Shown piece by piece: positions 34,311-42,384 of a stretch of 64,000 nucleotides of DNA. Numbering within the stretch: the stretch's first letter is position 1; each line of letters begins with the position of its first letter. The notes under the pieces were generated by a model that made no database searches, had not been told where the DNA came from, and saw only the letters and a program-made list of their open reading frames with translations. The stretch spans positions 1-64,000 of the forward strand of contig NZ_BJUK01000002.1 of NCBI RefSeq assembly GCF_007989625.1, in the 5' to 3' direction. Source of the DNA: Bisbaumannia pacifica (GTDB taxonomy: Bacteria; Pseudomonadota; Gammaproteobacteria; Pseudomonadales; Halomonadaceae). A program made the position numbers and the translations under genes.

Positions 34311-35444
34311 ATGAAAGTTCCATTTAATTTACCTCCCCGAACAGGCAGCGAAGGAAAGTATATCGCTGAGGCAATTAGTGGTGAAAAGCTCTCCGGTGAT
34401 GGTCCCTTTGGCCAAAAGTGCCAAAGTTGGTTTGAAGCCAATCTCCCGGCTAGCAAAGCTCTATTGACACCCTCATGCACAGCAGCCCTAGAGATGGCGG
34501 CGATGCTGATCGATATTCGGCCGGGTGATGAAGTCATCATGCCCAGCTATACCTTCGTCAGCACGGCTAATGCTTTCGTGTTGCGTGGAGCCAAGATTGT
34601 TTTTGTTGATATTCGTCCTGATACGATGAATATCGATGAAAAATTGATTGAGGCGGCAATAACCGGAAAAACTCGCGCCATCGTTCCCGTACATTATGCG
34701 GGAGTTAGCTGTGAGATGGATGTCATCATGGAGATAGCAAATCGCCACAGATTGTATGTGATTGAAGACGCTGCCCAAGGAATGATGAGTTATTATAATG
34801 GCCGGGCGCTAGGCACGATCGGTCATATGGGTTCATTCAGTTTTCATGAGACCAAGAACTATACTAGCGGTGGGGAAGGTGGCCTCATCATGATCAATGA
34901 TGAGCGGTTTATTGAGCGCGCCGAAATCATAAGAGAAAAAGGGACGAACCGCAGCCAGTTTTTCCGTGGTATGGTAGACAAGTACCAGTGGGTAGACGTT
35001 GGCAGCAGCCATCTTCCCAGCGAGCTACAGGCAGCTTATCTTTGGGGGCAGCTTGAAAGTGCTCAAGAAATCAACGATGTGCGTCTCGCTGCTTGGAAAT
35101 TCTATGAAAAAATGCTTCGACCGTTGGAAAATGAAGGCTGCATAGAATTAGCATCTGTTCCTTCTGGTTGTGCTCATAATGCCCATATGTTCTACCTGAA
35201 AACAGAGGGTCTTGAAGAGCGTACTGCGCTATTAGAGTATTTGAAGCGTCGAGAAATAATGGCAGTATTTCATTATGTGCCGTTACACACTGCCAAGGCT
35301 GGACTTGATTATGGACGTTTTCATGGAGCAGATCACTTTACTACTAAGGAAAGCGAGCGCTTGGTGAGATTACCCTTGTGGTTTGGTATTGAGCAGAGTG
35401 CTCAGCAGCATGTGATCGACGCGATCTTTGAGTTCTACCAGTGA
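34311..35444 (+). CDS. wecE: dTDP-4-amino-4,6-dideoxygalactose transaminase WecE/RffA
   Basis: A 377-residue DegT/DnrJ/EryC1 sugar aminotransferase most like WecE. It has FNLPPRTGSEGKYIAEAISG, LTPSCTAALEMAAMLIDIRP, MPSYTFVSTANAFVLRGAKI, IEDAAQGMMSYYNGRALGTI and the PLP lysine in SFHETKNYTSGGEGGLIMIN near residue 180. ATG 34311 starts 4 bp after the previous stop; the frame opens earlier at 34269. It converts dTDP-4-keto-6-deoxyglucose to dTDP-4-amino-4,6-dideoxygalactose with glutamate. Its gene ends on the GTG start of the flippase. Confidence 0.9.
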   Translation: MKVPFNLPPRTGSEGKYIAEAISGEKLSGDGPFGQKCQSWFEANLPASKALLTPSCTAALEMAAMLIDIRPGDEVIMPSYTFVSTANAFVLRGAKIVFVDIRPDTMNIDEKLIEAAITGKTRAIVPVHYAGVSCEMDVIMEIANRHRLYVIEDAAQGMMSYYNGRALGTIGHMGSFSFHETKNYTSGGEGGLIMINDERFIERAEIIREKGTNRSQFFRGMVDKYQWVDVGSSHLPSELQAAYLWGQLESAQEINDVRLAAWKFYEKMLRPLENEGCIELASVPSGCAHNAHMFYLKTEGLEERTALLEYLKRREIMAVFHYVPLHTAKAGLDYGRFHGADHFTTKESERLVRLPLWFGIEQSAQQHVIDAIFEFYQ

Positions 35445-36871
35445 CTCCAAAAAAAATCGCCGCCTTCGCCATCGGTCCCATCAGCGGAGCCCTCCTTGGG
35501 CTGATTTCGCTGCCGACTATTACCTGGTTCTTCTCCCAAGAAGACGTAGGTAGGATGGCCATGCTTCAGGTGACTATCGGGTTTAGTACACTACTTTTCA
35601 GCCTCGGTCTCGATCAAGCCTATGTGCGTGAATTCCATGAAGTGACTGATAAACCATCATTGCTGAAGCGGGCATTGCTTCCAGGTCTCATCCTGCTCAC
35701 GACTACACTGCTGGTGTTATTGATGTTCGGCGGTACTTTAGCCAACTGGCTATTTGAAATCCCAGAGTGGCATCTCAGCTTACTAGCATCAACTGCCTTG
35801 CTTGCGGCATTTCTCTCACGTTTTCTTTCTTTGGTATTGAGGATGAACGAGCAGGGCCTGGCCTATTCGATGAGCCAGCTGCTTCCAAAGCTTTTACTGC
35901 TAGCAGTGATTGGCACTTATGTGGTGATAGGCGCTGAAAAGTCACTAACTAATCTTGTAATTGCCAATGCGGCTGCGCTGGCCTTTGTCTGCATAGTGTT
36001 TGCTTACAATACGCGACGTGAGTGGTTAGCCAGCATGACGGCATCTCTGGACTTTCAACACCTTAAGCATATGCTCCGCTTCGGCCTGCCATTGATACTT
36101 GGGGGTATCGCTTTTTGGGGCTTGACCGCTATCGATAAGATGTTTTTGCGCACTCTTGCCAGCTTTGAAGAGCTTGGTCTGTACTCAGTGGCGGTAAGTT
36201 TTGCTGCCGCAGCCACTATCTTGCAAAGCGTATTTTCCACCATATGGGCACCAACTGTATATAAGTGGGCAAGTAAGGGTGAGGGTCTAGAGAATGTTCA
36301 CAAAGTTAGTCGGTATATTCTCGCCCTTGTTGTGCTTGCATTCTGCTTGGCTGGTTTGCTCTCTTGGGTTGTAACTTTTGTTTTGCCTCCAAAATATGAT
36401 GCTGTGCGGTGGATCGTTGTTTCCTGCTTAGGCTTTCCCTTGCTGTATACACTATCCGAAACTACGGTAGTCGGCATTGGTATCTCTAAACGCACCGGTT
36501 TCGCCATGTTGGCAGCGATTTCAGGTTTTGCGATAAATTTAGTCGGCAACTGGCTTTTGATACCTCACTTTGGGGCCGCTGGAGCAGCGGTAAGCACCTG
36601 CATATCTTTTTGGGTGTTTTTCGTGCTAAGAACTGAGTTTTCTATCTATCTTTGGAAAAGTATGCCAAGGCTTTTGCTTTATTCCTTCACATTGGTCTGC
36701 GTATCCGGAGCCGCAGTTTTTACCCTTTGGGGAGACTCTCTAAAAGGCCTGATGGCGGCATACTGGGTGCTTCTTTTGTGTGCTTCGGGCTTTGCGTTTA
36801 AAGATGAAGTTCGAGATTTGTTCGCATTTTTAAAAAATTTTAAATTTGATGATGTTAGGCATGGCTCTTAG
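35441..36871 (+). CDS. wzx: Polysaccharide flippase Wzx-like (MATE/MVF superfamily)
   Basis: A 476-residue membrane protein with about 12-14 helices, of the oligosaccharide flippase family. The N-terminus (AFAIGPISGALLGLISLPTI, FSQEDVGRMAMLQVTIGFST) and FGLPLILGGIAFWGLTAIDK near residue 215, with a charged TAIDK-x-F loop, are typical of Wzx. GTG 35441 overlaps the wecE stop. It should carry the lipid-linked repeat unit to the periplasm. No wzy or wzz lies beside it; the only candidate polymerase/ligase is at 42385. Confidence 0.85.
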   Translation: MTPKKIAAFAIGPISGALLGLISLPTITWFFSQEDVGRMAMLQVTIGFSTLLFSLGLDQAYVREFHEVTDKPSLLKRALLPGLILLTTTLLVLLMFGGTLANWLFEIPEWHLSLLASTALLAAFLSRFLSLVLRMNEQGLAYSMSQLLPKLLLLAVIGTYVVIGAEKSLTNLVIANAAALAFVCIVFAYNTRREWLASMTASLDFQHLKHMLRFGLPLILGGIAFWGLTAIDKMFLRTLASFEELGLYSVAVSFAAAATILQSVFSTIWAPTVYKWASKGEGLENVHKVSRYILALVVLAFCLAGLLSWVVTFVLPPKYDAVRWIVVSCLGFPLLYTLSETTVVGIGISKRTGFAMLAAISGFAINLVGNWLLIPHFGAAGAAVSTCISFWVFFVLRTEFSIYLWKSMPRLLLYSFTLVCVSGAAVFTLWGDSLKGLMAAYWVLLLCASGFAFKDEVRDLFAFLKNFKFDDVRHGS

Positions 36872-37019
36872 AGTGTCTGGTTAGTTTAATTGGTCGTTAG
36901 GGTTGATTGGGCTTATTTTTTCTGAATTCAGCCAAGTGCAAGTGGCTTGGTGTTAAAGAAATTCTTGAAAATAAATAATTTGAAAATTTAATTATGATGT
37001 CTTGTTGAGCTTTTAGTCA
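36872..37019 (+). other. AT-rich gap inside the polysaccharide locus
   Basis: About 150 bp without a gene, very AT-rich (for example AAATAAATAATTTGAAAATT). It may contain a promoter for the glycosyltransferase genes, but no well-spaced -35/-10 pair was seen and no hairpin terminator. Confidence 0.4.
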
Positions 37020-37895
37020 ATGAAAAAAGATGTTGATATTACCGTTATAGTTCCTGTGTACCAGCACTGGGATTTGGCTATTTGTTTGTTTGATGGCCTA
37101 GGAAAGCAGTCTTTTCCCAAGGATCGTTGGGAGTGCATTATAGTTGATAATGGCTCGGCGAACCTTCCTGATCCTTCAAAGTTGCCGGATTTTGTGACGC
37201 TCCTCCACTGCGAAAAACCGGGGTCCTATGCGGCCAGGAATGTTGGTCTGAAGCAGGCCCGGGGACGCTTGATCGCTTTCACAGATGCCGATTGCAGACC
37301 TGTCAATGATTGGCTTGCTCAACTTTGGGATGCTTATGAGAATGGCTCTGGAGAAGGGTTGATTGCAGGTGGGGTCGAAGTAAAGAAACTTGATTCAGGA
37401 AAGCCCAATTCTGTTGAGCTCTATGATATGGCCATGGGGCTTCCCCAAGCTAGGTATGTCAAGCGAGGCTATGCGGTCACGGCTAATCTGGCAATTCCAC
37501 GTGAAGCCTTCACTACTGTTGGTCAGTTTGATAATGCTCGGTTTTCTGGAGGTGATGCTGACTTTTGTCGTCGAGCCTGTAAAAAAGGAATCGATTTAGA
37601 CTATGTTCCGTCGGCTTTGGTCTATCACCCGGCAAGATCGGAAATGACCGAACTAGTGACAAAACTGAAGCGAGTGAAAGGTGGGCAGATATGCTCAGGA
37701 TCATTTTCTCGGCGCCTTAAGTTTTTCGTCAGAACATTTGTTCCTCCGGTATGGGCATTCTGGTTTGCTGTCAAGAAAGATGGGTTGAGCTTTTATGAAA
37801 AAATGGTGGTTTGCTCTGTTCAATCCAGGCTTTGGATCGTGGAGATGTGTGAAGTTGTGCGGCTTGTGCTAGGAAAGCAGCCTGAGCGTCGCTAG
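37020..37895 (+). CDS. Glycosyltransferase family 2
   Basis: A 291-residue GT-A fold transferase. It has VDITVIVPVYQHWDLAICLF at the N-terminus, IIVDNGSANLPDP, EKPGSYAARNVGLKQARGRL, the metal-binding DADCRP in LIAFTDADCRPVNDWLAQLW near residue 90, and FSGGDADFCRRACKKGIDLD (base Asp). A C-terminal amphipathic segment (FVPPVWAFWFAVKKDG) may bind the membrane. Donor and acceptor sugars are not deducible. It stands after an AT-rich gap in the transferred-looking part of the locus. Confidence 0.85.
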   Translation: MKKDVDITVIVPVYQHWDLAICLFDGLGKQSFPKDRWECIIVDNGSANLPDPSKLPDFVTLLHCEKPGSYAARNVGLKQARGRLIAFTDADCRPVNDWLAQLWDAYENGSGEGLIAGGVEVKKLDSGKPNSVELYDMAMGLPQARYVKRGYAVTANLAIPREAFTTVGQFDNARFSGGDADFCRRACKKGIDLDYVPSALVYHPARSEMTELVTKLKRVKGGQICSGSFSRRLKFFVRTFVPPVWAFWFAVKKDGLSFYEKMVVCSVQSRLWIVEMCEVVRLVLGKQPERR

Positions 37896-37919
37896 AAATT
37901 TCCACGGTTAATAACGTTC

Positions 37920-38675
37920 ATGAGGTTCCAGGTGCCCAAGGTGACTATTGTTACACCTGTTTATAATTCGGCTGAGTTTCTCGGTGAAACAATTGAGTCG
38001 GTGCTCGGACAGTCATTTTCTGATTGGGAGATGGTGGCGGTTGATGACTGTTCATCGGACGGCTCAGTAGAGTTGGTGAAGCGCTATTCAGAAAAGGACT
38101 CCAGAGTTAGGTTGATACAGCTTGAGAGAAACTCAGGTGCGGCTGTTGCTAGGAATATTGCGATAGAAGAAGCTAAAGGCCGTTATATCGCCTTCCTGGA
38201 TAGCGATGATTTGTGGCTTCCCAAAAAGCTGGAAAGACATATTTCCTTTATCGAGGAAGCGGACGCCGCGCTTTCCTATACGGCATATGAGAGGATCACC
38301 GAAGCGGGTGAACGGACGGGTGTGGTTGTTACCCCCCCTGAGAGCCTTGCTTATGATGATCTTCTCAAGTCCAATCGTATCGGTTGCCTGACGGTCGTTT
38401 ACGACACCCAGAAAATTGGCAAGGTGACCATGCCCTTGATCAGGAAGCGGCAGGACTATGGGCTTTGGCTGAAGATTCTAAGGGATAGCGGGCCCGCCAT
38501 TGGGTTGTGTGAAGCGCTATCGTTGTATCGTGAGCGAGACGGCTCAATCTCTAGCAATAAAGTCGAGATGGTGAAATACCACTGGTCCTTGTTTCGTGAT
38601 ATCGAAGGGCTTTCGAGGGTGAAGTCTGCCTACTACCTTTTATGCAATATATGGAACAAGGTGCTCCGTGGCTAA
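37920..38675 (+). CDS. Glycosyltransferase family 2 (TuaG-like)
   Basis: A 251-residue GT2 enzyme: KVTIVTPVYNSAEFLGETIE, MVAVDDCSSDGSVELVKRYS, RNSGAAVARNIAIEEAKGRY, IAFLDSDDLWLPKKLERHIS (DSD metal site near residue 95) and RKRQDYGLWLKILRD (QDYxLW catalytic motif near 185). The pattern and length resemble TuaG-type transferases. It lies 24 bp after the first GT2 gene and before the sugar reductase gene. Donor sugar unknown. Confidence 0.86.
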   Translation: MRFQVPKVTIVTPVYNSAEFLGETIESVLGQSFSDWEMVAVDDCSSDGSVELVKRYSEKDSRVRLIQLERNSGAAVARNIAIEEAKGRYIAFLDSDDLWLPKKLERHISFIEEADAALSYTAYERITEAGERTGVVVTPPESLAYDDLLKSNRIGCLTVVYDTQKIGKVTMPLIRKRQDYGLWLKILRDSGPAIGLCEALSLYRERDGSISSNKVEMVKYHWSLFRDIEGLSRVKSAYYLLCNIWNKVLRG

Positions 38676-38693
38676 TCTCTGGTGGTGGGACGT

Positions 38694-39620
38694 ATGAAGA
38701 TTCTTGTGACGGGCGCGAGTGGCTTCGTCGGCGGCCAGGCGTTGGGTTACCTGAAGGCCTGCGGCAAGCATGAGGTGATCGGCTGTTCCCGGTCCGGCGA
38801 TCATGGCTTGCGGGTCTCTCCGGAACTGTCCGAGGGCGCCGACTGGTCCGGGCTGCTATCGAATGTCGATGTGGTGGTCCATGTTGCCGGCCTGGTGCAT
38901 GATCCCTCAGCTTCTTTTGAGGCGTACCAGCGGGTCAATGTTCGCGGAACGCTGGCCCTGGCAGAACAGGCGGTCGAGGTGGGGGTGAGGCGCTTTATCT
39001 TTATCAGTTCCATCGGTGTCAATGGTTACAAGACGACGGACAACGCTTTTACCGAGCGAGATATCCCCAACCCGGGCAACGATTATGCCCGCTCGAAGTG
39101 GCAGGCGGAGCAGGTCCTGCGGGACTTCGCCGCGACATCGGGGCTGGAGGTAATAATTATTCGTCCTCCCCTGGTGTATGGCCCCCAGGCGCCGGGCAAT
39201 TTCGGTATGCTGACCCGTATCGTGGAAAAGTCCCTCCCATTGCCTCTGGCGGGCATCGATAATCGGCGTTCTTTCGTCTCGGTCTGGAACCTGGCGGATC
39301 TAATTCGCTGCTGTATCGACCACCCCGAGGCGCCGGGGCAGGTGTTTCTCGTGTCGGATGGCGAGGATGTCTCGACGAGCGATCTGCTGAGCAAGCTGGG
39401 CGAGGCCTCGGGCAGTCCGGTGCGACTGTTCCGGGTGCCGGTCTGGTCCTTGAGGCTACCGGCGACCCTGCTGGGCAAGCGGGGCATTTATGATCGCCTC
39501 TTCGACTCCCTGCGGGTCGATATTCATCATGCGCAAATGCGGTTGGAGTGGCGCCCAACCCTGGGGCTCGATGAGGGCTTGCGTCGCTGTTTTTGCTCCA
39601 AAGACAAGGCAGGTCAATGA
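38694..39620 (+). CDS. UDP-sugar reductase, extended SDR (WbpV/WreQ-like)
   Basis: A 308-residue NAD-dependent epimerase/dehydratase-family protein. It has KILVTGASGFVGGQALGYLK, VVVHVAGLVHDPSASFEAYQ, FIFISSIGVNGYKT, the catalytic NDYARSKWQAEQVLRDF (Tyr, Lys) and IIIRPPLVYGPQAPGNFGML. The family includes UDP-4-keto-6-deoxy-GlcNAc reductases that give UDP-QuiNAc or UDP-FucNAc. That role fits well, because WbpM (makes the keto sugar) and a monotopic sugar-phosphate transferase are in the same locus. It is GC-rich again, like the genome average. ATG 38694 is chosen over GTG 38682. Confidence 0.78.
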   Translation: MKILVTGASGFVGGQALGYLKACGKHEVIGCSRSGDHGLRVSPELSEGADWSGLLSNVDVVVHVAGLVHDPSASFEAYQRVNVRGTLALAEQAVEVGVRRFIFISSIGVNGYKTTDNAFTERDIPNPGNDYARSKWQAEQVLRDFAATSGLEVIIIRPPLVYGPQAPGNFGMLTRIVEKSLPLPLAGIDNRRSFVSVWNLADLIRCCIDHPEAPGQVFLVSDGEDVSTSDLLSKLGEASGSPVRLFRVPVWSLRLPATLLGKRGIYDRLFDSLRVDIHHAQMRLEWRPTLGLDEGLRRCFCSKDKAGQ

Positions 39621-40171
39621 TTCGACTCCTGGATATTCAGCTCTCCCTGTTTGGCCTAGTGGTCAGTGTGCCGCTACTCCTGGTGCTATGGATCATCGGT
39701 TATTTCGATACTGGCTCGCCGCTGTTCCGGCAAGAGCGGGTGGGGCGGCGGCAGCGCCCCTTTACGCTGGTGAAGTTTCGCACCATGCGTCCCGACACTG
39801 CCTCGGTGGCATCACACCTGGCCGATGCCTCGGCCGTCACTCCTTTTGGTCGTTTTCTGCGTCGTACCAAGCTCGACGAGCTTCCCCAGCTGTGGAACGT
39901 GCTCAGGGGGGAGATGAGCCTGGTGGGGCCACGCCCTTGTCTCTTCAATCAGCAGGAGCTGATTGAGGAGCGCCAGCGCCGCGGGGTCTTCGAAGCCCGT
40001 CCCGGGATCACTGGCCTGGCTCAGGTCAACGAGATCGATATGTCTACTCCGCAGTTGCTGGCCGAGACCGATAGCGAGATGCTGAGCGGTCTCACGATTG
40101 TCAATTATTTTCGTTATATTGCGTTAACCGTTATTGGCAAAGGCAAGGGGGATCGGGTCCGTGGAAAATAA
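39617..40171 (+). CDS. Initiating sugar-phosphate transferase (bacterial sugar transferase, PglC-type)
   Basis: A 184-residue monotopic phosphoglycosyl transferase. One N-terminal hydrophobic segment (LSLFGLVVSVPLLLVLWIIG) re-enters the membrane. It is followed by GSPLFRQERVGRRQRPFTLV, KFRTMRPDT, the catalytic DE pair in LRRTKLDELPQLWNVLRGEM, SLVGPRPCL and RPGITGLAQVNE. It joins a sugar phosphate, probably QuiNAc- or FucNAc-1-phosphate, to undecaprenyl phosphate and so begins the repeat unit. ATGA overlap with the reductase gene supports a common pathway. Confidence 0.88.
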   Translation: MIRLLDIQLSLFGLVVSVPLLLVLWIIGYFDTGSPLFRQERVGRRQRPFTLVKFRTMRPDTASVASHLADASAVTPFGRFLRRTKLDELPQLWNVLRGEMSLVGPRPCLFNQQELIEERQRRGVFEARPGITGLAQVNEIDMSTPQLLAETDSEMLSGLTIVNYFRYIALTVIGKGKGDRVRGK

Positions 40172-40252
40172 CCAGCCGACTGCTATGTCCTGTGGACCGG
40201 CATTATGTGTTATTACCTGATGCCGAGAAAAGTTTAGAGTGTGGGGAAATCA

Positions 40253-41419
40253 ATGAAAATCGCCATTGCCGGGACCGGCTATGTAGGCCTTTCCAACGCC
40301 ATGCTGCTTGCCCAGCACAACGAGGTGGTGGCGCTGGATATCGTGCCCGAGAAGGTGGCCATGCTGAATGACCGACGCTCGCCCATTGAGGACGCCGAGA
40401 TCAGCGACTTCCTGGCCAATCGCAAGCTCCATTTTACCGCTACCCTGGGTAAGGAGGCGGCGTACCGCGGCGCCGACTTCGTGGTGATCGCCACCCCCAC
40501 GGATTACGACCCCGAGACCAACTACTTCAATACCTCGACGGTCGAGGCGGTGATCGAGGACGTGATGGCCATCAACCCCGAGGCGGTGATGGTGATCAAG
40601 TCCACCGTGCCGGTGGGATATACCGCCGAGGCCAGCGAGCGCTTCGGTACGGATAACCTGATCTTCTCGCCGGAGTTCTTGCGCGAGGGCAAAGCCCTCT
40701 ATGACAACCTCTACCCGTCGCGGATCATCGTCGGTGAGCGTTCCGCGCGCGCCGAGGTATTCGCCGGTTTGCTCAAGCAGGGGGCAGTGAAAGAGGAGGT
40801 GCCGGTGCTGTTCACCAACAGCACCGAGGCCGAGGCGATCAAGCTGTTCGCCAATACCTACCTGGCTATGCGGGTGGCCTACTTCAACGAGCTGGACACC
40901 TATGCCGAGACCCATGGCCTGGATACCCGCCAGATCATCGAAGGGGTGGGGCTCGACCCGCGCATCGGCAGCCACTACCACAACCCCTCCTTCGGTTACG
41001 GCGGCTACTGCCTGCCCAAGGACACCAAGCAGCTGCTGGCCAACTATCAGGAGGTGCCCAACAACCTGATTCAGGCCATCGTCGATGCCAACACCACCCG
41101 CAAGGACTTTATCGCCGAGTCGGTGATCAAGCGACAGCCCAGGATCGTCGGCGTGCATCGACTGATCATGAAGGCCGGGTCCGACAACTTCCGGGCCAGC
41201 GCCATGCAGGGGGTGATGAAGCGGATCAAGGCCAAGGGCATCGAGGTGGTGGTCTATGAGCCGGTGCTGGAAGAAGAGACTTTCTTCAATTCCCGGGTAA
41301 TCCGCGACCTCGACGCCTTCAAGCGGGAGTCGGACCTGATCCTGGCCAACCGCATGGTCGACGAGCTGGCCGATGTGGCCGACAAGGTCTATACGCGGGA
41401 CCTGTTCGGCAGCGATTGA
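40253..41419 (+). CDS. ugd: UDP-glucose 6-dehydrogenase Ugd-like
   Basis: A 388-residue nucleotide sugar dehydrogenase, the length of E. coli Ugd. NAD motif [73 protein letters not shown] and the catalytic Cys in [20 protein letters not shown] near residue 258 are present. It oxidises UDP-glucose to UDP-glucuronate. It starts about 80 bp after the initiating transferase gene and ends the plus-strand part of the locus at a strong terminator. ATG 40253 is used rather than 40241, as it gives the canonical start. Confidence 0.92.
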   Translation: MKIAIAGTGYVGLSNAMLLAQHNEVVALDIVPEKVAMLNDRRSPIEDAEISDFLANRKLHFTATLGKEAAYRGADFVVIATPTDYDPETNYFNTSTVEAVIEDVMAINPEAVMVIKSTVPVGYTAEASERFGTDNLIFSPEFLREGKALYDNLYPSRIIVGERSARAEVFAGLLKQGAVKEEVPVLFTNSTEAEAIKLFANTYLAMRVAYFNELDTYAETHGLDTRQIIEGVGLDPRIGSHYHNPSFGYGGYCLPKDTKQLLANYQEVPNNLIQAIVDANTTRKDFIAESVIKRQPRIVGVHRLIMKAGSDNFRASAMQGVMKRIKAKGIEVVVYEPVLEEETFFNSRVIRDLDAFKRESDLILANRMVDELADVADKVYTRDLFGSD

Positions 41420-41440
41420 TAGACTGACTGTGACTCTTCG

Positions 41441-41481
41441 AAAAAACGGGCAAGCGCGATGAGGTGCTTGCCCGTTTTTTT
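41441..41481. terminator. Strong bidirectional intrinsic terminator after ugd
   Basis: AAAAAACGGGCAAG(C) / (G)CTTGCCCGTTTTTTT with a loop of about 11 nt. It has a U7 tract on the plus strand and U6 on the minus strand, and ends both the polysaccharide operon and the opposing minus-strand unit. Confidence 0.9.
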
Positions 41482-41830
41482 ATGCTGCCTTTTCCTGGCT
41501 GAGGACGAGCAGGGTTGCCTGCAGCAGGCCGTTGCTGGCGGTGATCATCTCCTATTGCAGCAGGGCCTCGGTGAGGCCGCAGAGGGCAGCTGTCAGGGTG
41601 ACGATCACTCCGCTGGCCGCATAGCGGTGGCCGGGGGTTCTCAGTGCCTGTCTGAGGTAATAGAAACCGGAAGCATCAACATGGTGACGAGGACGAGGCC
41701 ACCGAGGCCATACGCTTTTCGACGCCGTCGAAGGCCTGGCTGCTCTCAGGTATCAGGGCGCCGGCGAACAGCTCGGTAGCTGTGGCCGAGTGGAAGAGTC
41801 TCGATGTCATAGGCGGCCGCAACTTGATGG
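41480..41830 (-). pseudogene. Decayed 3' remnant of an O-antigen ligase/polymerase-like gene
   Basis: No intact gene lies in 41482-41953. On the minus strand, pieces of a membrane protein can be read in shifting frames: FAGALIPESSQAFDGVEKRM, then LGGLVLVTMLMLPVSIT, then FYYLRQALRTPGHRYAASG followed by VIVTLTAALCGLTEALLQ, a stop, and a short tail. The last parts resemble the C-terminal region of the O-antigen ligase family, like the intact gene at 42385-43653. It is probably a relic of an older ligase/polymerase gene replaced during exchange of the locus. Confidence 0.55.
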
Positions 41831-41953
41831 TTTCCGGCATCACGATCCCTGCCCCGATAGGATGTTCTAATTTGTATTTTTGGTTAAGAAAAATCTTACC
41901 AAGTGCCGATTTTCGATAAGGGAAAGCTATAGCAGGAATGGGCGCTTGCTTGC

Positions 41954-42379
41954 CTATTGGCGGCGGTATTGCCAGTGTCCCAGCAGGCCGACCAGGGTGG
42001 CGACCAGCAGGGCCAGGGCCACACCACCCACGACCGAGATCAAGTTATCGAAGGTGTCGGGAAGCGTGCGGGGACTCGCCAGCATGCCATGATGCGCCAG
42101 GCGCAGGGCGCCGTAGGTGGTCCAGGCCACCAGGCAGAGAGGTGCGGCACCACGGAGTGGTGAGAGTGGAGCCAGCAGGCGTGCGAGGCGACCGGGTGCC
42201 TGGGGCTTGCTGCGCTTGGTGGTTTGCGACTTGCTACGGCTAGAGCCTGGTCTGGCCCGGCGAGAGCGGTTGGCCGGGGCTCGCCGGGGCCGGACCAGGC
42301 GAGTGACCTTGATCACCAGCCAGGCAACGCTGAATAACACACTGAGGGCGATGGCGCCCATCACCAGGAAATAGAGCAT
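41954..42379 (-). CDS. Hypothetical small membrane protein
   Basis: A 141-residue protein that I do not recognise. A hydrophobic helix at residues 3-27, a very basic Arg/Lys/Ser/Pro-rich cytoplasmic loop (residues 30-65), and two further helices (about 75-95 and 110-135) can be seen. It starts 5 bp after the ligase-family gene stop and is co-directional with it and wbpM, so it is probably the last gene of that operon. A role in polysaccharide assembly is only a guess from position. Confidence 0.6.
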   Translation of the reverse strand: MLYFLVMGAIALSVLFSVAWLVIKVTRLVRPRRAPANRSRRARPGSSRSKSQTTKRSKPQAPGRLARLLAPLSPLRGAAPLCLVAWTTYGALRLAHHGMLASPRTLPDTFDNLISVVGGVALALLVATLVGLLGHWQYRRQ

Positions 42380-42384
42380 AGGCG

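Noticed and set aside
41954-42379. The small membrane protein gene as a further ligase fragment
   Set aside because: It has its own start, three helices and a basic loop unlike the ligase family; kept as an intact hypothetical gene.
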